From contig OZ253960.1 of the NCBI GenBank assembly GCA_965267435.1, positions 6,510,001 through 6,574,000 on the forward strand: 64,000 nucleotides of DNA, written 5' to 3'. The stretch is from JAWPMT01 sp965267435. GTDB taxonomy: Bacteria; Bacteroidota; Bacteroidia; Cytophagales; Cyclobacteriaceae. The position numbers were made by a program, and so were the translations under genes. Below, in pieces: positions 16,387 to 23,815 of this stretch (positions are counted from its first letter, which is position 1; every line of letters starts with the position of its first letter). The notes beneath the pieces were generated by a model. It did no database searches, had not been told where the DNA came from, and saw only the letters and a program-made list of their open reading frames with translations.

Positions 16387-16718
16387 AAGTATACTGCCTG
16401 ACCCTTGACTTGAAGGACGATCCCGCGGCGATTCGGGCGTACGATGATTACCACAAGCAAGTATGGCCGGAGGTGCTGCAGAGTCTGACAGACAGTGGTA
16501 TACAGGCCATGCAGATCTATCGCTTCCACAACCGACTATTCATGCGCATCGAGACAGATGACGACTTCAGTTTTGAGCGCAAGGCAAAGATGGACCTGGC
16601 GAATGCAAAGGTTCAGGAGTGGGAGAAGCTGATGGAGAACTATCAGCAGGCCCTGCCCACTAGCGATCCCGATTGGCGTTGGGTGCTGATGGAGCAGGTG
16701 TTTGATTTTCGAGGTTAG
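16383..16718 (+). CDS. Sugar mutarotase of the L-rhamnose mutarotase (RhaM) family, probably acting on L-fucose
   Basis: 111 residues, the usual size of the RhaM/DUF718 ferredoxin-like fold. Family features are the N-terminal CLTLDLKDDP, YHKQVWPEV with the catalytic-site His, a central MQIYRFHNRLFMRIE and the C-terminal WRWVLMEQVFD. RhaM-type proteins interconvert the alpha and beta anomers of 6-deoxy sugars. Here it is the last gene of the fucose operon (ATGA overlap with the fucosidase gene) and no rhamnose genes are near, so L-fucose is the likely substrate, in place of the unrelated FucU mutarotase. Confidence 0.85.
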   Translation: MKVYCLTLDLKDDPAAIRAYDDYHKQVWPEVLQSLTDSGIQAMQIYRFHNRLFMRIETDDDFSFERKAKMDLANAKVQEWEKLMENYQQALPTSDPDWRWVLMEQVFDFRG

Positions 16719-16860
16719 GGGCTTACGCTGCGTCATTAGACCTTGCAGATCCATGACTGGCGCCGGGCTGTCCCCACCAGGCCATCGTCCTGCCCACCAT
16801 CCCTAAGCCAGGCTCACCGTTTCCAGGCGCAATGCCTGAGTTAAGTTCTCGCTAAATAAT

Positions 16861-17120
16861 GCGGACATCTCTCAAAGCAAGCCTCCTCAATGTCATTCCG
16901 ACGAAGGAGGAATCTATTAACAACACGAGAGCCATTTCTACTACGAACGTGATAGATTTCACTAGCCGTTCGCCTGCTTTTCTTCCTAATGGGGTCCACC
17001 GAAGGAGACCCCAAGTAGTTGCGAAGATTTACTTCTTGCATAAGTTAGCAAGCGTCGCGGGGTCCTCTACGAGAGACCCCGCCAGGAAGAACGTGCGCTT
17101 TGGGAGGCGTCAAACGAAGT
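16861..17120. repeat. Interspersed intergenic repeats with GC-rich hairpins
   Basis: No gene is seen. TGTCATTCCGACGAAGGAGG at 16890-16909 belongs to a family of short intergenic repeats common in Bacteroidota and resembles the arm sequence at 17230-17257. Two hairpins follow: GGGGTC/GACCCC (16991-17012) and CGGGGTC/GACCCCG (about 17057-17080), both with inner pairs. Their similar stems suggest copies of one mobile or recombinogenic repeat rather than terminators, since neither is followed by a T-run. Confidence 0.45.
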
Positions 17121-17155
17121 AAGAATAATGAAAACGCGAGTGCGAGGTGTGGTAT

Positions 17156-17377
17156 GACCCACCCCCACCCCTCCCCAATGCTATTAAGTTAAGCGGTTGT
17201 CTGGCCATTCTCCAAAGCAACCCTTCTAAGGTCATGCTGACGCAGGAAGCATCTATTGGCATAAGATCGACGATTGACCTAGCATTGTCAATAGATTTCT
17301 CCTACGTCAAAATGACTTTGCTTTTGAGAATGGCTTTGGAGGTTTCTAGCATAATAGCATTGGGGAGGGGGAGGGTC
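17156..17377. repeat. ~220-bp imperfect palindrome (MITE-like or REP-like element)
   Basis: The left arm, 17156-17258, and the right arm, 17289-17377, are reverse complements along most of their length. Matching blocks from outside inwards include GACCC..CCTCCCCAATGCTATTA, GGCCATTCTCCAAAGC against its counterpart, AAGGTCATGCTGACGCAGGA against the complement of 17299-17318, and ATCTATTG/CAATAGAT around a 30-base loop. The outer CAATGCTATTAAGTTAA (17176-17192) recurs inverted at 5577-5593. It contains no open frame of note and looks like a non-autonomous repeat element. Confidence 0.6.
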
Positions 17378-17560
17378 ACGAGCGTCTGGGTCGCGTGAGG
17401 GATAGCGCCGGTACCCAGCAAGGCCATGTGCGCGGCTCGCGGGGCTGCAGGTAAAGGCAATAGCCCGGCCCGTAGCGTAGTTCACGAAGCGAAGGGACAC
17501 GCCCTCCAAAAAGCCATTTTTACAAAATAACGTTTGCGGGAAGACGCATAGACCCCTCAT
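17378..17560. repeat. GC-rich intergenic segment resembling a common Bacteroidota repeat
   Basis: The stretch around 17393-17510 (with CGTGAGGGATAGCGCCGG, CGCGGCTCGCGGGGCTGCAG and ATAGCCCGGCCCGTAGCG) has the look of a GC-rich interspersed repeat I associate with Bacteroidota intergenic DNA. This rests on memory, not on a second copy in this window. No gene is seen. Confidence 0.3.
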
Positions 17561-17571
17561 TACCACGGTCT

Positions 17572-17583
17572 TGACATAAGTCA
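17572..17583. promoter_or_regulatory. Palindromic TGACATAAGTCA site, Crp/Fnr-like, upstream of nifJ
   Basis: A perfect TGAC-N4-GTCA dyad, here extended to TTGACATAAGTCAG, centred about 78 bases before the nifJ start. The identical 12-mer occurs at 62075-62086 before ccoS. Half-site spacing equals that of Fnr boxes (TTGAT-N4-ATCAA), and both controlled operons serve low-oxygen metabolism, so a Crp/Fnr-family regulator is the likely ligand. Inferred from motif and context only. Confidence 0.6.
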
Positions 17584-17655
17584 GCCACCCCGCTGACGTT
17601 GCGCATATCTCCCCCCCGCCGGTCGCCCGAGATTAACGGTTGAAAATCGAGGATC

Positions 17656-20600
17656 ATGAAAAAACCGGAGTACGTGACCATAGACGGCAATACCGCGACA
17701 TCGAACATCGCGTATGCCTTCAGCGAAGTGGCAGCCATCTACCCCATCACGCCCTCATCCGATATGGGTGAGAAGGCGGACGCATGGGCCGCTACTGGAA
17801 GAAAGAACCTTTTCGGCGAAAAGGTGGATGTAGTACAAATGCAATCTGAGGCTGGCGCAGCAGGAGCAATCCACGGCGTGCTATCAGGAGGAGCCATGGC
17901 GACGACTTTTACAGCGTCACAGGGCCTGCTACTGATGGTACCCAACATGTTTAAGATCGCCGGGGAAATGCTGCCGACCGTTTTTCATGTATCCGCAAGA
18001 TCCATCGCCGCACAGTCGCTTTCCATTTTTGGGGACCACTCTGATGTGATGTCTACCCGTAGTACTGGGTTCGCTATGCTGTCCAGCGGCAACGTGCAGG
18101 AAGCCCAGGACATGGCTGCCATCGCACACCTCAGCACACTCAAGTCACAGATCCCATTCCTACACTTCTTCGATGGGTTCCGGACTTCGCACTCGATGCA
18201 GAAGATCCTGTCCCTTAGTGAGGAGGACTTGAAGAAATTGATAGACGTGAGTTCCATTGAGCGGTTCCGTCTGGATGCCCTGCGGCCTGACGCCCCTGTG
18301 TGTAAGGTGGGAGCGCAAAACCCGGACGTCTACTTCCAGGGCCGTGAGACTGTCAACCAATACTATACAGACTGCCCAGGCATCGTGAAAGACATCATGG
18401 ACAAGTTCTACGAGGTCACAGGCCGCCGCTATGATTTGTTCCAGTACGTGGGAGATCCCGAAGCGGAGAACATTCTTATCGCCATGGGCTCCAGCATCGA
18501 GACGATAGAGGAGACGGTCAATTACCTGAATGCGAAAGGGGCGAAAGTAGGGGCGATCAAGGTTCGATTGTATCGTCCATTCTCCATCGAAGGACTGCTC
18601 GAAAAAATACCGCAGACAGTGAAGAAAATAGCTGTGCTCGACCGGACGAAAGAGCCTGGTGCGACTGGCGAGCCTTTGTTCCTCGACGTGATCTCCGCTT
18701 ATGCAGGAAGATCAGATGTGAGAATCATCGGAGGTCGATACGGACTGTCCTCCAAGGAATTCACGCCTTCCATGGTCAAAGCTGTCTATGATCATCTCGA
18801 AAATGATGGCTTCCACGGTTTCACCGTCGGTATAGAGGATGATGTCACCAACTTGTCGATTCCGGTGAAGGAAGAGGTCGACACCGAGCAGGAAGGGATT
18901 ATCCGATGCAAATTCTGGGGTTATGGCTCAGACGGTACCGTCTCTGCCAACAAGAACTCCATCATGATCATCGGTCAGAACACCGATCAGTTTGTGCAAG
19001 GCTACTTCCAGTACGACTCCAACAAGTCAGGTGGGTACACCGTATCTCACTTGCGATTTGGCAAGGAGCCGATCCAGTCGGAGTACCTGCTCAATAAGGT
19101 CGAGTTCGTGGCATTGCACCGACCTCAGTACATAGGAAAATATGACTTGCTCGAAGGCATCTCCGAGGGTGGCACCTTCCTGATCAATAGCAGCCAAAAG
19201 CCGGAGAAGATCTTCAATCTCTTCACGGAGAATATGCAGAACACCATCCGTGAGAAGAAGATCAAGGTCTTTGCCATCGATGCCAGCAAGATCGCCAAGA
19301 GCGTAGGTTTGGGTGGCCGCATCAATAGTGTCATGCAGACAGCCTTCTTCAAGCTATCTGGTGTACTGCCGGAGGATGAGGCCATTGCGATGATCAAGCA
19401 ATACATCGAAAAGCAATTCAAGCGCAAAGGCCAGGAGATCGTCGAGATGAACTGGCGAGCCATCGACGCCGCTTGCGATGCGGTGGTCGAGGTGCCGGTA
19501 CCTGAAGTAGCTGAGAAGCACGCTGATATCTTGCATGTCGTGCCTGAGGGTAGCGGAGAGTTTGCCGAGAAGGTGATGGATCCCGTCCTTCGACTGAAGG
19601 GCGATCGCGTGCCTGTTTCGATGATGTCCCTCAACGGCGCTATGCCTGCGGGTACGAAGAAACTCGAAAAGAGAGGACGTCCTGGTAACGCAGCCACGTG
19701 GCTGGCCAAGTTGGACTTCACACCTCCCCACAACTCTAAGGAGCCCTACTTTGAGTATCCCGGCTGCTGTTCCGGTTGCGGTGAGACACCTTATATACAT
19801 GCAGCCACGCAGCTGTTTGGTGATCGCATGATGATTGCCAATGCCACGGGTTGTTCATCCATCTATGGAGGTACCTTCCCATCTACGCCTTACGCGGCCG
19901 ATAGCAATGGCAAGGGCCCCGCATGGGCCAATTCACTGTTCGAAGACAATGCGGAGTATGGCTTTGGCATGAGACTGGCGGTCGATGCCAACCGCAGACA
20001 GTTGCTGACGAACCTCAAGACGTTCATCACCAAAGCACCCAAGTCGAAACTGGTGACAGCCTTGTCAAGGTGCGTCGACAATTGGAAAGACGTCTCGGCC
20101 GAAGCCAAAGAGCATGCTGAGCAAACCAAGGAGTTGCTCAAGGGTGCAACCGTAAAAGACGAAGCGCTGCAGCCTGTCCTGGCGAAGATCATCGAACTGC
20201 AGGACTACCTGATCGATAAGTCGATTTGGATCTTTGGTGGGGACGGCTGGGCCTATGACATCGGATTCAGTGGAGTGGATCACGTGATGGCTTCTGATAA
20301 GAATGTGAATCTCCTGGTCATGGATACCGAGGTATACTCCAACACTGGAGGACAGTCGTCCAAGGCTACACCGAGAGGTGCTGTAGCCAAGTTTGCCGCA
20401 GACGGTAAGAAGACTGGTAAGAAGAATCTTGGGCTGATGATGAGCACTTACGGCAATGCTTACATCGCTTCCGTGAACATGGGTATGGATCGGGAGCAAA
20501 CGGCGAGGGCGATTGTCGAAGCCGAACAGCATGATGGTCCTTCACTGATCATTGCTTACTCACCATGTATCGCCCACGGCTACTCACTGCAGCTGGCGAA

Positions 20601-20919
20601 GAAGCAGTCTGAGAAGGCCTCGAAGAGCGGCTACTGGCCCATGTACAGGATCAATCCTAACAATGAAGCCAAAGGCGAGCCCGTCTTCACATGGGATTCT
20701 CCGGCAGTGGAGAGTGATTTTGAGAAGTATGTCTCCGAAGAGATTCGCTATCGGTCCCTGATGCGGTCCAATCCCGAGGAGGCAGAAAGGCTGATCAAGC
20801 TAGCGAAAGAAGACAATGCCAAGCGATTTGCGAGCATTTTATCGATTGGCGGAGGTCAGCAGCCATCAGTAGAAGAGAAGGAAGCGGAAGAATTGGTAAA
20901 CGCAGAAAGTCATGAGTGA
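17656..20919 (+). CDS. nifJ: Pyruvate:ferredoxin/flavodoxin oxidoreductase lacking the internal 2[4Fe-4S] domain
   Basis: 1087 residues, about 100 shorter than usual NifJ. Domains in order: pyrimidine-binding domain with YPITPSSDMGEKAD, transketolase-C-like and CoA-binding domains (to about 420), the gamma-like domain (about 420-640), and the TPP domain. The TPP motif is GDGWAYDIGFSG with NTGGQSSK, and the proximal-cluster cysteines are Cys705 and Cys708 (CSGCGETP), Cys733 (NATGCSS) and Cys971 (SPCIAHG). Between KKLEKRG at 669-674 and Cys705 there are only about 30 residues, where other NifJ carry a two-cluster ferredoxin domain with eight Cys. The frame is continuous, so this is a clean in-frame loss. 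It oxidises pyruvate to acetyl-CoA; genes for flavodoxin and Rnf follow. Confidence 0.95.
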   Translation: MKKPEYVTIDGNTATSNIAYAFSEVAAIYPITPSSDMGEKADAWAATGRKNLFGEKVDVVQMQSEAGAAGAIHGVLSGGAMATTFTASQGLLLMVPNMFKIAGEMLPTVFHVSARSIAAQSLSIFGDHSDVMSTRSTGFAMLSSGNVQEAQDMAAIAHLSTLKSQIPFLHFFDGFRTSHSMQKILSLSEEDLKKLIDVSSIERFRLDALRPDAPVCKVGAQNPDVYFQGRETVNQYYTDCPGIVKDIMDKFYEVTGRRYDLFQYVGDPEAENILIAMGSSIETIEETVNYLNAKGAKVGAIKVRLYRPFSIEGLLEKIPQTVKKIAVLDRTKEPGATGEPLFLDVISAYAGRSDVRIIGGRYGLSSKEFTPSMVKAVYDHLENDGFHGFTVGIEDDVTNLSIPVKEEVDTEQEGIIRCKFWGYGSDGTVSANKNSIMIIGQNTDQFVQGYFQYDSNKSGGYTVSHLRFGKEPIQSEYLLNKVEFVALHRPQYIGKYDLLEGISEGGTFLINSSQKPEKIFNLFTENMQNTIREKKIKVFAIDASKIAKSVGLGGRINSVMQTAFFKLSGVLPEDEAIAMIKQYIEKQFKRKGQEIVEMNWRAIDAACDAVVEVPVPEVAEKHADILHVVPEGSGEFAEKVMDPVLRLKGDRVPVSMMSLNGAMPAGTKKLEKRGRPGNAATWLAKLDFTPPHNSKEPYFEYPGCCSGCGETPYIHAATQLFGDRMMIANATGCSSIYGGTFPSTPYAADSNGKGPAWANSLFEDNAEYGFGMRLAVDANRRQLLTNLKTFITKAPKSKLVTALSRCVDNWKDVSAEAKEHAEQTKELLKGATVKDEALQPVLAKIIELQDYLIDKSIWIFGGDGWAYDIGFSGVDHVMASDKNVNLLVMDTEVYSNTGGQSSKATPRGAVAKFAADGKKTGKKNLGLMMSTYGNAYIASVNMGMDREQTARAIVEAEQHDGPSLIIAYSPCIAHGYSLQLAKKQSEKASKSGYWPMYRINPNNEAKGEPVFTWDSPAVESDFEKYVSEEIRYRSLMRSNPEEAERLIKLAKEDNAKRFASILSIGGGQQPSVEEKEAEELVNAESHE

Positions 20920-21937
20920 TCTATCAACATTATACTGTGGGATCCACCTGAAGAACCCACTGGTCATCGGGGCCAGTAACCTCGTGACCGACATGTCCAA
21001 CCTTATTAAACTCGAAGAAGCAGGCGCATCAGCCATCGTCTACAAGTCGCTGTTCGAAGAGCAGATCCAGCTCGAGTCCTATGCGATGGAGCAGGAGACT
21101 GGCTTGTACGAAGACTGGGATGCAGAACACGCCTCTATCTTCCCGGCGCTGGGCCATGCAGGCCCGACGGAGCACTTGTTGAAGCTTCGGCGCATCAAGG
21201 AATCATTGGGTATCCCGGTGATCGGCAGCCTCAATTGCGTCTATGAAGAGACCTGGGAGGAATACGCTATTAAGATGGCGGAGACAGGCGTCGACGCGCT
21301 CGAGCTGAATTTCTATTCGACGAATCTCGATCCCAATAAGACGGGAACGAGCATCGTGGGCGATCAGGTCAACCTTGTGAAGCGAGTAAAGGATGCAGTG
21401 AATATTCCCGTATCCGTGAAGCTAAGCCCCTATTATACGAATGCACTTGGCGTGATCAAGCGCATGGATGAAGCGGGTGCGGATGGTTTTGTCCTCTTCA
21501 ATCGACTTTTCCAACCGGATATCGACATCGACAAAGAGGAGCATCACTTCCCTTATAACTTCAGTAGCTCGCAGGACAATCGCTTGGCACTTCGGTATGC
21601 AGGCTTACTGTTTGACGATGTAAAGGCCACTGTCTGCAGCAATACGGGTATCATGACCGGCGCCGATGCGATCAAGATGATCCTGGCCGGTGCTGATGCC
21701 GTGCAGGTAGTAAGTGCGATCTACAAAAAGGGAATCTCGCACATTTCGCAGATGACCGAAGAGATCAGTGAGTGGATGGAAAATAAGGGCTATGAACACA
21801 TATCGGATTTTCGAGGAAATCTGGCCAAGTCGAATATGAGTGACCCGTTTGCTTACAAGCGCGCTCAGTACATCGACATTTTGATGAAATCAGAATTATT
21901 CATGCAATATCATCCAAAGGAGGGTGAGGAATTTTAA
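20912..21937 (+). CDS. Dihydroorotate dehydrogenase-like FMN protein linked to nifJ
   Basis: 341 residues of the DHOD/PreA TIM-barrel type. Visible are the N-terminal YCGIHLKNPLVIGASN, GSLNCVYEETW, PVSVKLSPYYTNA, and the phosphate-binding region GADAIKMILAGADAVQVVSAIYKKG. It lacks the Fe-S tail of PreA and the loop typical of true pyrimidine-synthesis enzymes. Homologues often sit directly after nifJ in Bacteroidota, and here the genes overlap by 8 bases. It probably exchanges electrons with the same flavodoxin or ferredoxin pool, but its substrate is not known; a role in dihydropyrimidine reduction is a guess. Confidence 0.82.
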   Translation: MSDLSTLYCGIHLKNPLVIGASNLVTDMSNLIKLEEAGASAIVYKSLFEEQIQLESYAMEQETGLYEDWDAEHASIFPALGHAGPTEHLLKLRRIKESLGIPVIGSLNCVYEETWEEYAIKMAETGVDALELNFYSTNLDPNKTGTSIVGDQVNLVKRVKDAVNIPVSVKLSPYYTNALGVIKRMDEAGADGFVLFNRLFQPDIDIDKEEHHFPYNFSSSQDNRLALRYAGLLFDDVKATVCSNTGIMTGADAIKMILAGADAVQVVSAIYKKGISHISQMTEEISEWMENKGYEHISDFRGNLAKSNMSDPFAYKRAQYIDILMKSELFMQYHPKEGEEF

Positions 21938-21955
21938 ATCTATAAAAAGTCAACT

Positions 21956-22471
21956 ATGGCGACTATTGGAATTTTCTATGGCTCAACCGAAGGTAACACG
22001 GAGCGGATCTCACAGCAGATCCAGGAGGCTTTCGGAGGAGAAGATGTAGTAGCACTACACAATGTCAACTCGGCGAGTGCCGACGACCTGCAAGAGTATA
22101 AGTATCTCATTCTGGCATGCCCCACATGGGACATTGGCGAGTTGCAGGAAGATTGGGACTCCTTTGTTGACGAAGTCGAGGATGTTGACTACGAAGGCAA
22201 AATGGTAACCTACCTGGGCTTAGGCGATAAGGAGGGATATCCTGATACATTCATGGATGCGCCTGGCATTATTCACGAGCGAATAGTCGACTCAGGTGCC
22301 GAGTTCTGCGGCCTATGGGACATCGATGAATATGAGTTTGAAGAATCAAAAAGTATCGTCGATGGCAAGTTCCTGGGGCTGATGATCGATGAGGACAATG
22401 AGAAGGAAAAGACCCCCGACCGCATTGCCCGCTGGGTAGCGCAACTAAAATCCGAAGGCTTCGGAGACTAA
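21956..22471 (+). CDS. Long-chain flavodoxin
   Basis: 171 residues. The FMN phosphate loop is YGSTEGNTERIS at residues 8-19; LACPTWDIGELQEDWDSF (about 59-76) and YLGLGDKEGYPDTF (about 91-104) supply the isoalloxazine-binding loops with Trp and Tyr. The inserted strand of long-chain flavodoxins is present, and the surface is very acidic. As third gene of the nifJ-rnf operon it is the obvious carrier between pyruvate oxidation and the Rnf complex, all the more so because NifJ has lost its own ferredoxin domain. Confidence 0.93.
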   Translation: MATIGIFYGSTEGNTERISQQIQEAFGGEDVVALHNVNSASADDLQEYKYLILACPTWDIGELQEDWDSFVDEVEDVDYEGKMVTYLGLGDKEGYPDTFMDAPGIIHERIVDSGAEFCGLWDIDEYEFEESKSIVDGKFLGLMIDEDNEKEKTPDRIARWVAQLKSEGFGD

Positions 22472-22475
22472 GCCT

Positions 22476-22883
22476 ATGAAGCAGGTCGAGGACATATCAC
22501 ACAATGCCATCGTCACGGATTGCTCCGGCGGTCAGGCGAAGCTCAGCCTCATGTCGGAGGAAGAGTGCCACCAGTGTCACCTTCAGTCGCTGTGCAAGAT
22601 GGAGAACGATCCATCACTGACTGTGCCAGAGGACGATTTGAAGGTGGGTGATATGGTGCGAATCGACATACGACCTTCCCAGGCATTCATGGCCTCCTTC
22701 CTGGCCTATCTGTTGCCTTCCATTTTGATGATAGGTGTCCTGATCGTGGGCACCTTGTTGCAGGTAAGCGATATCTGGCTAGCCCTAATCGCCCTCGGTG
22801 TTTTGGGGCCGTACTACCTGATCATTGCTTCGACGCGAAGTCGCGTAAAATCCCTAGTCAACTTTCAGGTCCATAAGTTATGA
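22476..22883 (+). CDS. rseC: RseC/SoxR-reducing-system family membrane protein
   Basis: 135 residues. An N-terminal Cys-rich region (EECHQCHLQSLC near residues 30-41) is followed by two membrane segments (about 70-90 and 95-115), the RseC arrangement. In many genomes rseC-like genes accompany rnf genes, as here: it begins 4 bases after flavodoxin and overlaps rnfB by ATGA. Role in assembly or redox control of the Rnf complex is inferred from context. Confidence 0.85.
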   Translation: MKQVEDISHNAIVTDCSGGQAKLSLMSEEECHQCHLQSLCKMENDPSLTVPEDDLKVGDMVRIDIRPSQAFMASFLAYLLPSILMIGVLIVGTLLQVSDIWLALIALGVLGPYYLIIASTRSRVKSLVNFQVHKL

Positions 22884-23809
22884 GCGAGATCGTCTTATAT
22901 ACCGTCATCATTCTTGTATCCCTGGGCGCCTTGGCAGCTATCATCTTATTCCTGGTATCCCGGCGATTCCACGTGGAGGAGGACCCAAGACGGGAACCTG
23001 TGATGGATGCCCTCCCAAACACCAATTGTGGTGGCTGTGGCCAACCTGGATGCAGCGCGTTTGCGGATGCGCTGCTCGCAGCTGATGATCTTTCAGAACT
23101 GCACTGCCCTGTAGGCGGCAACGACGTGATGAAAGAGGTTGCGGAAATTCTGGGCAAAGAAGTCGAGGAGCGAGATCCCTATGTAGCGGTTGTGAGGTGC
23201 TCCGGGTCATTTGAAGTACGTAAGCAGACTTCTATCTATGAAGGGGCTACGAATTGCACAGTAGCCGCGGAGCTGTATTCCGGCGACCATGCCTGTGCCT
23301 ACGGGTGCCTGGGTCTTGGAGAATGTGTGGAAGCCTGCGATTTCGATGCGATGTACATGGACGAGCGCACGGGTTTGCCCGTGGTGATCGAAGACAAATG
23401 CACCGCTTGTAATGCGTGTGTGACGACCTGCCCGAAGGACATCCTCGAGTTGTGGCCTGTGGGTAGGAAGCACCAAAGGATCTATGTCGCGTGCAAGAAT
23501 GAAGAGAAATCAGGCGTCGCACGGAAGGAATGTGCCATTGCCTGCACGGGCTGTGCCAAGTGCTTTGATGAATGCAAGAAGGACGCAGTCATCATCGAGA
23601 ACAACCTGGCGACGATCGACTATGAGAAATGCTCCTTGTGTGCCCGGTGCGTGGTCGTATGTGAGACTGGTGTCTTGCATGGTGACAATGTACCGGAACT
23701 GCAACTAGAGAAGCTCGCAATGGCACGCGAAAAGCGCATTGCCAAGGAGAAAGAGCAAAAGCGACTCGAGAAAGAGAAGGCAGCGGCGGAAGCAAAAAAC
23801 CAAAACTAG
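22880..23809 (+). CDS. rnfB: Rnf complex subunit B (multi-cluster ferredoxin)
   Basis: 309 residues: one N-terminal membrane anchor, then NCGGCGQPGCSAF with the downstream Cys for the first 4Fe-4S centre, followed by four more cluster motifs (CAYGCLGLGECVEAC, CTACNACVTTC, CTGCAKCFDEC, CSLCARCVVVC). The C-terminal 35 residues are a Lys/Glu-rich helix. RnfB receives electrons from ferredoxin or flavodoxin on the cytoplasmic side and passes them into the membrane complex. The clostridial and Bacteroides type with many clusters is the best match. Translationally coupled to rseC. Confidence 0.94.
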   Translation: MSEIVLYTVIILVSLGALAAIILFLVSRRFHVEEDPRREPVMDALPNTNCGGCGQPGCSAFADALLAADDLSELHCPVGGNDVMKEVAEILGKEVEERDPYVAVVRCSGSFEVRKQTSIYEGATNCTVAAELYSGDHACAYGCLGLGECVEACDFDAMYMDERTGLPVVIEDKCTACNACVTTCPKDILELWPVGRKHQRIYVACKNEEKSGVARKECAIACTGCAKCFDECKKDAVIIENNLATIDYEKCSLCARCVVVCETGVLHGDNVPELQLEKLAMAREKRIAKEKEQKRLEKEKAAAEAKNQN

Positions 23810-23815
23810 AAACCT

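Noticed and set aside
16990..17080. GGGGTC/GACCCC hairpins considered as terminators of the fucose operon
   Set aside because: Neither is followed by a T-run, they are 270 bases or more past the last stop, and their similarity to each other fits repeats better.
16890..17320. Repeated intergenic blocks considered as a CRISPR array
   Set aside because: Units are inverted and imperfect, spacing is irregular, and no cas genes are present.
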